Origin: Kiritimatiellia bacterium
GTDB lineage: Bacteria; Verrucomicrobiota; Kiritimatiellia; RFP12; UBA1067
DNA length: 16,765 nucleotides
Assembly (NCBI GenBank): GCA_017547265.1
Contig: JAFYQC010000141.1
Coordinates: 1-16,765 of the forward strand
Direction: 5' to 3'
The translations under genes were made by a program, and so were the position numbers. The notes below the pieces were generated by a model, which did not search any database, was not told the DNA's origin, and saw only the letters and a program-made list of their open reading frames with translations. How positions within the stretch are numbered: position 1 is the first letter of the stretch; each line of letters starts with the position of its first letter. Positions 1-7,041 of this stretch are shown here, one piece after another.

Positions 1-8
1 CCGAAATG

Positions 9-17
9 TGGTATGAT
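9..17 (+). promoter_or_regulatory. Extended -10 promoter of the RAYT transposase gene
   Basis: TGG (9-11) followed directly by TATGAT (12-17) forms an extended -10 element. Transcription would begin near 23-25, at the foot of the hairpin at 20-48. The -35 region lies outside the window, so only the -10 half can be judged. The same TGn-TANNAT layout precedes eight other genes here, which raises confidence. Confidence 0.55.
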
Positions 18-19
18 GT

Positions 20-48
20 TTCTGTCGACGCAGGAAGCGTCGGCAGAA
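20..48 (+). promoter_or_regulatory. 5' leader hairpin before the transposase start codon
   Basis: TTCTGTCGACGC (20-31) and GCGTCGGCAGAA (37-48) are complementary over 12 bp with a single G-U pair and a 5-nt AGGAA loop. The 3' arm runs into the AAAGGA ribosome-binding site (47-52), so the fold could limit translation of the transposase. It could also be a REP-type recognition hairpin. The structure is seen directly; its role is inferred. Confidence 0.6.
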
Positions 49-58
49 AGGACTACAA

Positions 59-880
59 ATGGCAAGACCGGCAAGGATCAAGAAATCGAACAACGGAACC
101 GCGCGATACCACCTAATGTCGCGCACGAACGACAGGCGTTTTCTCTTCGCGAAGGGGAGGATCAAGACGCAGCTTGTTGACGCGCTTAAGCGTGCGGCGG
201 CGTTCTCCGGCGTCGAACTCGAGGCATATGTCGCGATGGACAACCACTTCCACATAGTCTGCAAGGTGGTGCGCGGCGGGGAGGAGCTGACCGAGTGCGA
301 ACTTCTCCGCCGCATCGCGGCGCTGAAAGGCGAGCGGGCGGCAGCCGAACTCGCAGAGCACTGGAAGGAGCTTCGCGACATCGGTATGGATTCCGCGGTC
401 GTCGAAGCACAAAATCGGCTCCACGCGCGGATGAACGACGTAAGCGAGTTCATAAAGACGTTCAAGGAGCTCTTCAACGTCTGGTTCAAGCGCGAGCACG
501 GCTACAGCGGCTCGATATGGGACGGTCGCTTCAAGTCGACCTTGGTCGAGGACGGTCGCTACCGCGCGGTCTGCATGCGCTACGTCTACCTGAACCCCGT
601 CCGTGCGGGGATGGTGAAGCACGCGGCCGACTACGCCTGGAGCTGGATCGCCACGTCTGACGGCACTTCCGTGGGGTCTGTCCCCGAGGAGAGGTTGATG
701 AGGAGGGTGGCGCAGATAGGGGCGGGGAAGATATTCGGTAGCCGCGGATTTGTCATGGAGGTGGCGTTTGCGCTGGGGGACAGGTTCCGGTCGCGGAATG
801 TCGCGGCGCGGGAGGTGGGCGAGATTGGTTATGCGACGCACGGCTGGCGACTCGCGAAGGCGGCGGAAAGGGTGGCGTGA
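59..880 (+). CDS. REP-associated tyrosine transposase (RAYT, IS200/Y1 superfamily)
   Basis: A 273-aa protein of the Y1 transposase superfamily (COG1943/RAYT type). Such enzymes cut and join single-stranded DNA at palindromic REP hairpins. The HUH metal-binding motif is DNHFHIV (H63, H65). The hallmark C-terminal block RYVYLNPVRAGMV lies at 174-186; by comparison with E. coli RAYT the nucleophile should be the first tyrosine of this block, Y175. The segment GYSGSIWDGRFKS (148-160) is also typical. The start at 59 has AAAGGA (47-52) at good spacing. The protein is longer than the E. coli enzyme (about 165 aa) because of a charged segment at about 71-130 and a C-terminal extension. No terminal inverted repeats of a full insertion sequence are seen, which fits a stationary, chromosomal RAYT. 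A GGGGTCTGTCCCC palindrome lies within its own coding sequence and another lies 44 bp after the stop codon. Confidence 0.93.
   Translation: MARPARIKKSNNGTARYHLMSRTNDRRFLFAKGRIKTQLVDALKRAAAFSGVELEAYVAMDNHFHIVCKVVRGGEELTECELLRRIAALKGERAAAELAEHWKELRDIGMDSAVVEAQNRLHARMNDVSEFIKTFKELFNVWFKREHGYSGSIWDGRFKSTLVEDGRYRAVCMRYVYLNPVRAGMVKHAADYAWSWIATSDGTSVGSVPEERLMRRVAQIGAGKIFGSRGFVMEVAFALGDRFRSRNVAAREVGEIGYATHGWRLAKAAERVA
665..686 (+). repeat. REP-like palindrome inside the transposase gene (copy 1)
   Basis: The core GGGGTCTGTCCCC is at 673-685, flanked by ACTTCCGT and G. The 22-nt block differs from the copy at 916-937 at one base. It can form a GGGG/CCCC stem with a TCTGT loop, and in frame it encodes part of the SVGSVPE stretch near residues 205-211. 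It resembles RAYT-associated REP sequences. Confidence 0.7.
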
Positions 881-915
881 AAGGGGGAGAGGAGATGACG
901 GCCAATAAAATAGCG

Positions 916-939
916 ACTTTCGTGGGGTCTGTCCCCGCG
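916..939 (+). repeat. REP-like palindrome downstream of the transposase (copy 2)
   Basis: The core GGGGTCTGTCCCC is at 924-936. Here the flanks extend the stem to CGTGGGG/CCCCGCG, 7 bp with one G-U pair and a 5-nt loop, which makes it the best hairpin of the family in the window. CCCGCGT is repeated directly at 934-940 and 943-949. Its position behind the stop codon suits a RAYT substrate and perhaps transcription termination. Confidence 0.75.
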
Positions 940-1014
940 TAACCCGCGTCCCTATGTTGTCACGCTTCCGCGTCAAGCGGGCGGCCTGTTGAAGAAACTG
1001 GTTAAAACCAGATA

Positions 1015-1042
1015 TTTGCAGGCGTTCGTTTTTTGGTACAAT
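1015..1042 (+). promoter_or_regulatory. Promoter of the metallophosphoesterase gene
   Basis: TTTGCA (1015-1020) is followed after 16 bp by TACAAT (1037-1042), preceded by TGG as an extended -10. Transcription would start near 1049 and leave a leader of about 60 nt that contains the hairpin at 1060-1080. A small inverted repeat CTGGTT/AACCAG (998-1011) lies just upstream and could be an operator. Confidence 0.6.
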
Positions 1043-1059
1043 GGTGTTGAATCGTGCAT

Positions 1060-1080
1060 GGTGGGGCAGTATGCTCCGCC
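1060..1080 (+). promoter_or_regulatory. Leader hairpin of the metallophosphoesterase mRNA
   Basis: GGTGGGGCA (1060-1068) pairs with TGCTCCGCC (1072-1080) over 9 bp including two G-U pairs, with a GTA loop. It lies between the predicted transcription start and the ribosome-binding site. No known riboswitch is recognised, so it may be a stability element or chance. Confidence 0.35.
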
Positions 1081-1109
1081 ATTAAACAGATTAGACAAGA
1101 GGAAAAATT

Positions 1110-2468
1110 ATGAATAAGGCGTTAGCTGTTTGCATGTATTGGCTTGCCTCGGCGTTTGCATATTCCGCTACGGTCAATATGCTGTCGTGCTGTCCTGGCG
1201 AGGACACTTCGACCCAGGCGCGTTTCGTCTGGCACTCCGACAGCAAAGATTGCACGTTCTGGTACGCAAAGGCGTTTGCGCCGGGTGACGCAGTGCAGGC
1301 AACTTGCGAAAGCGTTTACAAGCCGGTCTCGTTCAGGTTGAATGACGTCAACTACTACAAGTACACGGCGGAACTTTCCGGCCTTGAGCCCGGAACGGAA
1401 TACATCTACTACGTGAAGTTCGGCAGCGCCCAGATTGCCACGCATAAGTTCAAAACCGCCGGCACGAGCGGCAGCTATAACTTTCTGTGGATGAGCGACG
1501 TGCATTCCCATCCGGATGACTCGGGGAAAACGAACTCCGTGAAGACGATTGTTGCCAATGCGAAGAACGCAGCAGGTTCCATCGACTTTGTTCTCTTTTC
1601 TGGTGACATGGTGAAGTACGGTGCACGCTACGACAACTGGCAGCAGTGGAACGGAAACGTCTCTTTCACGGACTACATGCACGCGCTCTGTCCGGGGAAT
1701 AAGGAATACTATAACACTGGCGGTTATACGGTTGGAGTGAATGGGAGTTCTTCCAGAATTCACAATAAATGGTTTCTAGCATGTCGCAACAATCCGAAGA
1801 ACGGTGCGGATGGCATCGAAAGTTCCTATTGGTTTATCCGCGATAGTGTTATGTTCGTGGCCATGGACACGCTTGCGGACGAGGGCGTGGATATGGATAT
1901 GAACGTGTACAACAATGCATTTGCATTACAGACAAATTGGTTTGACCGTGTGGTGTCGGAGCAAGAGGGCAAGAAGAGCTTCCGCTATCTAGTGGTGTTT
2001 CAGCATTATCCGCACTTCACATACGCGGAAGGCGATGGCTTCAAATATGGATCTGGAAGATACAAGAAGTGGAAAGACCTTTTTGACAAACATAAAGTCG
2101 ATTTTGCCTTGACTGGCGACCATCATAACTATTCAAGGTCGAAGATGCTTCGCGGTGGAAGCGAAAACAGCGAAGGCACCGTTTATGTAACCGCGCCGGA
2201 AATCGGCAAGAGCCTCTATTCACCGTCCGTCACGGAGGCATGCAATCTAAATTCCTACGGCGTGACTTCGGGGGACAACCCCACGGTAAAGACGTTGATG
2301 GCGACTGCCCACAATGGCGATGAGGCAGTTGGCGGTGTCTGGTTCTCCGTCGCGCCCGAAAAAATGAAAATGCATTACATAGGTACAAGCACTTCGCCGT
2401 ACGATACAGTCGAGGTGGTGCCGAAGTATCGTGGGTTTGAATATACCCCTCCCCTCCGGTTGCGGTGA
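1110..2468 (+). CDS. Secreted purple-acid-phosphatase-like metallophosphoesterase
   Basis: A 452-aa protein with a signal peptide (1-19, cleavage near AYS-A), an N-terminal fibronectin-like domain of the purple acid phosphatase type (about 20-117) and a calcineurin-like metallophosphoesterase domain (about 124-440). Metal-site motifs in order are DVH (D130, H132), SGDMV (G165, D166), PGNKE (195-199), FQHYPH (H299) and TGDHHNYSR (335-343). Two motifs are altered. GNH(D/E) reads GNKE, replacing the usual catalytic His with Lys198, and GHxH reads GDHH, with Asp337 in place of the first His. Either the metal site is rearranged or the substrate differs from ordinary phosphate monoesters. The start is supported by AGAGGAA (1098-1104). 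By eye the gene is more AT-rich, with more A/T-ending codons, than its neighbours, which may mean recent transfer. The natural substrate is unknown. Confidence 0.85.
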   Translation: MNKALAVCMYWLASAFAYSATVNMLSCCPGEDTSTQARFVWHSDSKDCTFWYAKAFAPGDAVQATCESVYKPVSFRLNDVNYYKYTAELSGLEPGTEYIYYVKFGSAQIATHKFKTAGTSGSYNFLWMSDVHSHPDDSGKTNSVKTIVANAKNAAGSIDFVLFSGDMVKYGARYDNWQQWNGNVSFTDYMHALCPGNKEYYNTGGYTVGVNGSSSRIHNKWFLACRNNPKNGADGIESSYWFIRDSVMFVAMDTLADEGVDMDMNVYNNAFALQTNWFDRVVSEQEGKKSFRYLVVFQHYPHFTYAEGDGFKYGSGRYKKWKDLFDKHKVDFALTGDHHNYSRSKMLRGGSENSEGTVYVTAPEIGKSLYSPSVTEACNLNSYGVTSGDNPTVKTLMATAHNGDEAVGGVWFSVAPEKMKMHYIGTSTSPYDTVEVVPKYRGFEYTPPLRLR

Positions 2469-2473
2469 GTTTT

Positions 2474-2494
2474 GCGGGGACAGACCCCACGAAA
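2474..2494 (-). repeat. REP-like palindrome (copy 3), first half of an inverted pair
   Basis: The core GGGGACAGACCCC is at 2476-2488, the reverse complement of the element at 924-936. The match extends over 21 nt including the flanking CGTGGGG/CCCCGC. It begins 6 bp after the metallophosphoesterase stop codon, in the gap between two convergent genes. Confidence 0.7.
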
Positions 2495-2515
2495 CCCTTG
2501 ATTTTTCGGCGTTTC

Positions 2516-2547
2516 AGAGGGCCTGTCCCCAAGTCTTCCCAAGTCTT
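2516..2547 (+). repeat. REP-like variant (copy 4) with a 10-bp tandem duplication
   Basis: AGGGCCTGTCCCCAAG contains CTGTCCCC (2523-2530), the exact inverse of GGGGACAG (2476-2483), so copies 3 and 4 form an inverted pair 39 nt apart, like a BIME. It continues into two perfect copies of CCCAAGTCTT (2528-2537 and 2538-2547). Between the convergent genes it may also stop transcription from both sides. Confidence 0.65.
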
Positions 2548-2560
2548 TTGACGCTGTAGA

Positions 2561-4057
2561 CTACGCGCTAGGGGATGCGCTGTAGTAGCGCACGGCAATG
2601 CGCAGATCGTCGAGCAGAACCTTGACGATGTCGCGGAAGCGGACATTCGTCGCGATGTCGCGGTAGTCGAACTTGATCTCGGTGACATCTTCGCCCGGAT
2701 GATCCGTCTGCCGCGCCGCGAAGGGAACGCCAGGCGCATAGGCGAAATGGACGATGTCGAAGCATGCGTGCGGGAAGGCCCGCAACAGCGTAGCCCGGAC
2801 TTCCGCAAGTTCGCCGGGCGCGACATACGACGATGGCTCCCCATCCGGATTCGTCGTGTCCACGCAGACGACGAGGACTTTTCTTGCGGTGGCGAGCAGG
2901 CGTAGAAGCCGCGCCTCTCGTCGGTGGAACTTCTCGACCACAGTCTCGTAGCTTTCTTCCAAAGGTGCGTCGGCAAAGTCGTGCAGGTGGTTGAATCCCG
3001 TGCGGCGATTTGTGAAAATGCCGAGCCCGTTTGACGTATTGTGGCCTCCGTAGACGAAATCGCCCTTTTCGAGCCACCCGTCGAAACGTTCGGCGATCAG
3101 CTTGGCGCGGACGCGCGCCGTTCCGCCGCTGATCCAGTCAAACGGGAATGAGGCGAACTGGAGATGGGCGTCGCGCAGGCACTTCGAGCAGGCGCAGGCC
3201 GCGCCAAGTCCGAATGCGAGGTCGTGCGTCCTGCGGCCGAAGCGCCGCCTGAGTCTTGCGAACGGCTCGACGAGGCGTGCGCAAAGGAGCCCAATTCGCG
3301 TCGTGACGCCGTACTTCTCCATCTTCCGCCGCAGCTTGATTTCGCGCTTGCGCCGAGCGTCTTCCTTCTGCTTGTAGTCGGCGAACGCGCGGCGGTCATC
3401 CTCGGAGCGCCAGTCCTTTGCGACGACGCCAAGTTCGACGAGCGCCTGTGCCGTGTCCTCGATCATGACGTCGCGGATGGGGTCGCGGTAGTCGAAGGAT
3501 ATCTGCGTGATGCCGTCGGACAGCGGCACGACCTTGCGCGCGGTGAAGGGAACGCCGGGGGAGAATGCGAAGTGCACGAGGTCGAACAGTACGCCGGGGA
3601 AGGCGTTCGTGAGCGTCTCTCGCGCGGCGGCAAGGTCGTCATTGCTAGTCGGAGGCTCGTCGGGACGCGAGATGTAGACGGCAAGGGCGCGACGCGCGCG
3701 GGCGACGTGTCCAAAGAACCGTTGCACGCGACGGTCGTATTTTTTGCGCACGCGGTCGAAGGATGCCGCGAGCGGCTTGTCGGGAAAGTCGTGAGGATGG
3801 CGGAATCCCGAGCGGCGGTTCACGTAGATGCCTAGCCCGTTCTTCGGGTTTCGCCCGAGATATTCGAAGTCGGCAGGCTCGAGCCACCCGTCGAAGTGTG
3901 TGGCGATGAGCCTGGCGCGCGAGACAATGGTGCCGCCGCTGACCCAGTCGAGCGGGTAGGAGGCGAACTGGAGTCCGGCTTGGCGCAAGGTGAGGGAGCA
4001 GGCGCATGCCTGCCCGAGACTGAACACTAGGTCGTAGACGGCGGCAGAATTGTCCAT
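2561..4057 (-). CDS. Tandem DUF1796 putative papain-like cysteine peptidase
   Basis: A 498-aa protein made of two copies of the DUF1796 putative papain-like cysteine peptidase fold. Copy 1 spans about 8-205 and copy 2 about 278-490. The motif SLGQACACS (13-21) recurs as GLGAACACS (283-291), SYPLDWVSGGT (33-43) as SFPFDWISGGT (303-313), and HPHDF (87-91) as HLHDF (357-361). The likely catalytic pairs are C18/H89 and C288/H359. The offset is exactly 270 residues at each motif. A strongly charged segment (about 215-275, rich in K, R, E, D) links the domains and may be a coiled coil. I place the start at 4057: a -10 TAGAAT ends 7 nt before this ATG and no ribosome-binding site is visible, so the mRNA is probably leaderless. 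Upstream in-frame ATGs at 4066 and 4093 lie in the promoter. The substrate is unknown; the family is defined by sequence only. Confidence 0.85.
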   Translation of the reverse strand: MDNSAAVYDLVFSLGQACACSLTLRQAGLQFASYPLDWVSGGTIVSRARLIATHFDGWLEPADFEYLGRNPKNGLGIYVNRRSGFRHPHDFPDKPLAASFDRVRKKYDRRVQRFFGHVARARRALAVYISRPDEPPTSNDDLAAARETLTNAFPGVLFDLVHFAFSPGVPFTARKVVPLSDGITQISFDYRDPIRDVMIEDTAQALVELGVVAKDWRSEDDRRAFADYKQKEDARRKREIKLRRKMEKYGVTTRIGLLCARLVEPFARLRRRFGRRTHDLAFGLGAACACSKCLRDAHLQFASFPFDWISGGTARVRAKLIAERFDGWLEKGDFVYGGHNTSNGLGIFTNRRTGFNHLHDFADAPLEESYETVVEKFHRREARLLRLLATARKVLVVCVDTTNPDGEPSSYVAPGELAEVRATLLRAFPHACFDIVHFAYAPGVPFAARQTDHPGEDVTEIKFDYRDIATNVRFRDIVKVLLDDLRIAVRYYSASPSA

Positions 4058-4064
4058 GGTGCGC

Positions 4065-4093
4065 ATTCTAGCATTTCCGCGGCATTTCGGCAA
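4065..4093 (-). promoter_or_regulatory. Leaderless promoter of the tandem DUF1796 gene
   Basis: On the minus strand TTGCCG (4088-4093), a 17-bp spacer and TAGAAT (4065-4070), with TGC before it as an extended -10. Only 7 nt separate the -10 from the ATG at 4057, so transcription should begin at or next to the start codon. Confidence 0.65.
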
Positions 4094-4172
4094 CTGCGTG
4101 ATTTGGTTGATGGCTTAAATGCGAATAGGCGATGACTGCTACCGCCTCACGAAGGGTATTTCAGGGAATACG

Positions 4173-5021
4173 CTACTTCGTTGGCTTCAGGAATTCTGTG
4201 AAGGTCTTGCCGTTGCGCGAGCCGGAGTAGATCTTCACCCAGTCGACGTGCATCGCCGTCGGAAGCGTGGATTCGTCTATCGCGCCGACCCATTGGCCGC
4301 CGAGCTGCATGTCGATCATCAGATAGAAGGGCTCGGTCCACGGATAGCGCTTCGGATCGTCGCCAACCTTGGCGTAAGAGTGGGTCGCCTTTCCGTTCAC
4401 GGTCCATGTGATCTTCTCAGGCGTCCATTCGATCGCGTAGACATTCCAGTCGTTCGGCTTTATGTCGCCCTTGCCGCCGCTTGGCGGGTCGTTCTTGTGC
4501 TCGGCAGTCCAGCCAGAGTGGACGGTTTGGTAAACGAAGCCATCGGAATTCAGCCGCTCGATGATGTCGATCTCTCCGCAGTCAGGCCATTTCGCCTTTG
4601 GCTTTTCAGGCATCATCCATATCGCGGGCCACGCGCCTTTCTGCGCCTCGAGCTTGCAGCGGATTTCGACCTTTCCGTACTTGACGGCGAGATGACCATG
4701 TGTTGAGACTCCGCCGGTGAGGACGCTGCGCTTGTCCGCTGCGAGATCGTTGTTTTTAACGCCGTATGCGTGGAGCTGTCCGTCCTTGACCGCAATGAGG
4801 TCGGACCTTTCGGACATGTTCCTGTTCCAATCTGAAGTTCCCGGCCCTATGCGCGTCCAGATCTTGTCGTTCAGTTTGTTGCCCTTGAAGTCTTCGGTGA
4901 ACTTGAGTTTCCACACGACTGGCGCAGTCGCCGCGCCGCCGGATTTTTGAGGCGCTTCCTTCGCCGCGAAACATGCCGAAACACATGCCAGAGAAACTAT
5001 TGCCGCCAGTTGTATTTTCAT
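4173..5021 (-). CDS. Secreted glycoside hydrolase family 16 (endo-beta-glucanase/laminarinase type)
   Basis: A 282-aa GH16 beta-jelly-roll enzyme expected to cut beta-1,3 or mixed-linkage glucans outside the cytoplasm. The catalytic signature GEIDIIER gives E150 as nucleophile, D152 as helper and E155 as acid/base. Flanking conserved parts are KYGKVEIRCKL (114-124), WPAIWMMPE (131-139), the WNVYAIEWTPEKITWTVNG block (192-210) and FYLMIDMQLGG (232-242). The N-terminus (1-19) is a signal peptide. VSAC (14-17) fits a lipobox, so the protein may be a lipoprotein anchored at C17; ordinary cleavage after AAK is the alternative. Residues 21-36 form a short Lys/Ala/Pro-rich linker. AAAGGGG lies 7 nt before the ATG. 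The length is typical for a single-domain GH16. It is divergent from the M3 peptidase gene. The second GH16 domain at 8587-10527 belongs to a different branch. Confidence 0.93.
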   Translation of the reverse strand: MKIQLAAIVSLACVSACFAAKEAPQKSGGAATAPVVWKLKFTEDFKGNKLNDKIWTRIGPGTSDWNRNMSERSDLIAVKDGQLHAYGVKNNDLAADKRSVLTGGVSTHGHLAVKYGKVEIRCKLEAQKGAWPAIWMMPEKPKAKWPDCGEIDIIERLNSDGFVYQTVHSGWTAEHKNDPPSGGKGDIKPNDWNVYAIEWTPEKITWTVNGKATHSYAKVGDDPKRYPWTEPFYLMIDMQLGGQWVGAIDESTLPTAMHVDWVKIYSGSRNGKTFTEFLKPTK

Positions 5022-5074
5022 GTTTTGCCCCTTTGCCTTGCCGCAGGGCGGTTGCTGCCCGTCCTGTCAGCGAT

Positions 5075-5103
5075 ATGATACCATTTCCCCCGCCGTCACG
5101 CAA
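5075..5103 (-). promoter_or_regulatory. Promoter of the GH16 gene
   Basis: On the minus strand TTGCGT (5098-5103), a 17-bp spacer and TATCAT (5075-5080), preceded by TGG as an extended -10. The leader is about 45-50 nt and ends in the AAAGGGG ribosome-binding site. It is back to back with the promoter of the M3 peptidase gene. Confidence 0.65.
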
Positions 5104-5115
5104 TCGAAACGACCG

Positions 5116-5145
5116 CTGGCAAGTCCCTTGGTAATATGCTATAAT
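5116..5145 (+). promoter_or_regulatory. Leaderless promoter of the M3 peptidase operon
   Basis: A perfect TATAAT (5140-5145) preceded by TGC (extended -10), with a weak -35 CTGGCA (5116-5121) at an 18-bp spacer. The ATG at 5152 follows after only 6 nt and no ribosome-binding site precedes it, so the operon mRNA should start at the initiation codon. Confidence 0.7.
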
Positions 5146-5151
5146 TTGCGC

Positions 5152-7041
5152 ATGAATAAATTTCCCGATTGGTCGTCGCTTACGCCTGAAAAGGCCGCGG
5201 CGGATTTGCCGCGCCTTCTCGAAGAAGCAGAGAAGGGCGTCGCGAAGATAGAAGCATCGTCTCCACAGACTTTTGAAGATTTGGAATGGGCCCTTGCGGA
5301 CGCGACTCGCCCGCTGTGGGAGCTCTGGGGTATGGTCGGCCACATGATGTCGGTCATGAACTCCGACGCCTGGCGCAAGGTGGACGAGGAATTCCGCCCG
5401 AAGATCGTTGAATTCTCGCTCAGGGTCTCGCAGTCGAAGCGCCTCAACGACCTGGCGAAGGAGGTGCTGATGCGCCTCAAGTCGTGCGGCGGCGCAAGCG
5501 AGAACGCGACGCGCATACGGATTCTCGAGAAGTCGATCCAAAACGCGGAACTCGCAGGCGTCTCGCTCGAGGGCGAGAAGAAAAAGCGCTTCAACGAAAT
5601 CTCCCAGCGCCTCTCGAAGCTTTCGATGGACTACTCCAACTCCGTCCTCGACGCGACGAACGCGTTCAAGTTCGAGAAGGACGGCAAGACCTACACGATC
5701 GACGACGCAAACTATCCGCAGACGATGAAGCACTGCGCCGACCGTGATGTGCGCGAGAAGCTCTTCCGCGCCCGCTCGACGCGAGCGCCGGAGAACACGG
5801 CGAGGATCGACGAGATTCTTTCACTCCGCTTCGAGAAGGCGAAGCTGCTCGGCTTCAAGAACCCTGCGGAACTTTCGATTGCCGTCAAGAGCGCGCCGTC
5901 CGTTGCGGCGGTGATGAAGATGATTGACGACCTCGACGTGGCGACAGAGAAGATCGCCGCCGAGGAAAAGACTGAGCTCGAGGAGTCCGCGAAGGGCGCG
6001 GTCGAGACGCTTGAGCCATGGGACCAGTCCTTCTACGCGACGCGGCTCCGAGAGGACAAGTACTCCTACTCCGAGGAGGAGCTGAAGAAGTATTTCGAGG
6101 TTGAAGTCGTTGTGGCGGGGCTTTTCAAGATGGCGAACTTCCTCTACAACGTCGACATCCGCGAGCTTAAGGGCTCGGAAAAGCCGCCTGTGTGGCATCC
6201 TGACGTCCGCTTCTTCGAGATGTCCGAGGGCGGCAAGCCAATCGCCTACTTCTACTTCGACCCGTATGTCCGAAACGGCCAGAAGCGCGGCGGCGCGTGG
6301 ATGAACTCGTTCGACGACCGCTGCGACCGTAGGGGCGTCCTTCCGCTAGCGCTCGTCTGCACGAACTTCCCGCAGCCCGACGAAAACGGCAAGTCGTTTC
6401 TCCCGATGCGCGAAGTCGAGACGCTGTTCCACGAATTCGGCCACGCGACGCAGTGCATGCTTACGAAGGTAGGCGAAGAGGGCGCGGCCGGGCTTTCGCT
6501 CGTCGAATGGGATGCGGTCGAAGTCGCGAGCCAGTTCAACGAGAACTGGTGTCTCGACGACCGCACGGGAATCGTCGTACCCGCGGACCTCAAGAAGAAG
6601 GTGCTTGCAGCGAAGAACTTCCGCGCGGCGACGATCTGCCGCGCACAGCTCGCGCTCGCGAAGATCGACATGCTCCTCCACATCGGCGAGAACGGCGGCA
6701 AGACGCCGCGCCAGGTGAAGGAAGAAATCTTCCGCCATTTTGACATGCCGATGGTAAAGGAAGACCTGTTCCTCTGCGCGTTCTCGCACATCTTCGCTGG
6801 CGGCTACTCCGCCGGCTACTACGGCTACAAGTGGGCCGAGGTGATGAGCGCCGACTGCTACGGCGCGTTCGAGGAGGCGGGGCTTTCCGATGACGCGGCG
6901 GTGAAGCGCGTCGGAAAGGCGTATCGTGATACCGTTCTCGCGCTTGGCGGCAGCGAGTCTGCCTACGACGTGTTTCTGCATTTCCGCGGCCGCGCGCCGA
7001 CAATCGACGCGCTTCTCAGACAACAGGGGTTAAAACGATGA
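5152..7041 (+). CDS. M3 family zinc oligopeptidase (oligopeptidase A/thimet type)
   Basis: A 629-aa cytoplasmic M3A metallopeptidase that degrades short peptides left by other proteases. The zinc site is HEFGH (H427, E428, H431), with the third ligand E457 in the VEVASQFNENW block (456-466), the counterpart of the FVExPSQxxExW motif of oligopeptidase A. The C-terminal signature HIFAGGYSAGYYGYKWAEV carries the His/Tyr residues that bind substrate in thimet oligopeptidase, which argues for M3A rather than the oligoendopeptidase F branch. There is no signal peptide. The true start is ATG 5152; the frame stays open upstream to 5020, but that stretch is the promoter of this gene and the leader of the divergent GH16 gene. 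The length is slightly below the usual 650-690 aa. The stop overlaps the next start as ATGA (7038-7041), which indicates translational coupling. Confidence 0.95.
   Translation: MNKFPDWSSLTPEKAAADLPRLLEEAEKGVAKIEASSPQTFEDLEWALADATRPLWELWGMVGHMMSVMNSDAWRKVDEEFRPKIVEFSLRVSQSKRLNDLAKEVLMRLKSCGGASENATRIRILEKSIQNAELAGVSLEGEKKKRFNEISQRLSKLSMDYSNSVLDATNAFKFEKDGKTYTIDDANYPQTMKHCADRDVREKLFRARSTRAPENTARIDEILSLRFEKAKLLGFKNPAELSIAVKSAPSVAAVMKMIDDLDVATEKIAAEEKTELEESAKGAVETLEPWDQSFYATRLREDKYSYSEEELKKYFEVEVVVAGLFKMANFLYNVDIRELKGSEKPPVWHPDVRFFEMSEGGKPIAYFYFDPYVRNGQKRGGAWMNSFDDRCDRRGVLPLALVCTNFPQPDENGKSFLPMREVETLFHEFGHATQCMLTKVGEEGAAGLSLVEWDAVEVASQFNENWCLDDRTGIVVPADLKKKVLAAKNFRAATICRAQLALAKIDMLLHIGENGGKTPRQVKEEIFRHFDMPMVKEDLFLCAFSHIFAGGYSAGYYGYKWAEVMSADCYGAFEEAGLSDDAAVKRVGKAYRDTVLALGGSESAYDVFLHFRGRAPTIDALLRQQGLKR

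Noticed and set aside
113..976. A 287-codon open frame opposite the transposase gene
   Set aside because: It shadows a clear RAYT gene, has Arg/Pro-rich composition and no ribosome-binding site or domain.
968..980. CCGC-GTCAA-GCGG hairpin as a terminator behind the transposase
   Set aside because: The stem has only 4 bp and no T run; the REP palindrome at 921-939 is the better structure.
3164..3835. A 223-codon plus-strand frame opposite the tandem DUF1796 gene
   Set aside because: It is antisense to a gene with two conserved domains, and its residues show no motif.
4128..4146. Hairpin GGCGGT/ATCGCC (minus strand) as terminator of the GH16 gene
   Set aside because: The 6-bp stem has one G-U pair, a 7-nt loop and no T run after it, too weak to call.
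5020..5151. A 44-residue N-terminal extension of the M3 peptidase
   Set aside because: It would cover the TATAAT box and the leader of the divergent GH16 gene and is not part of the family.
4756..5733. A 325-codon minus-strand frame across the GH16 start and the M3 peptidase start
   Set aside because: It crosses two well-supported genes and their divergent promoters and lacks recognisable sequence.
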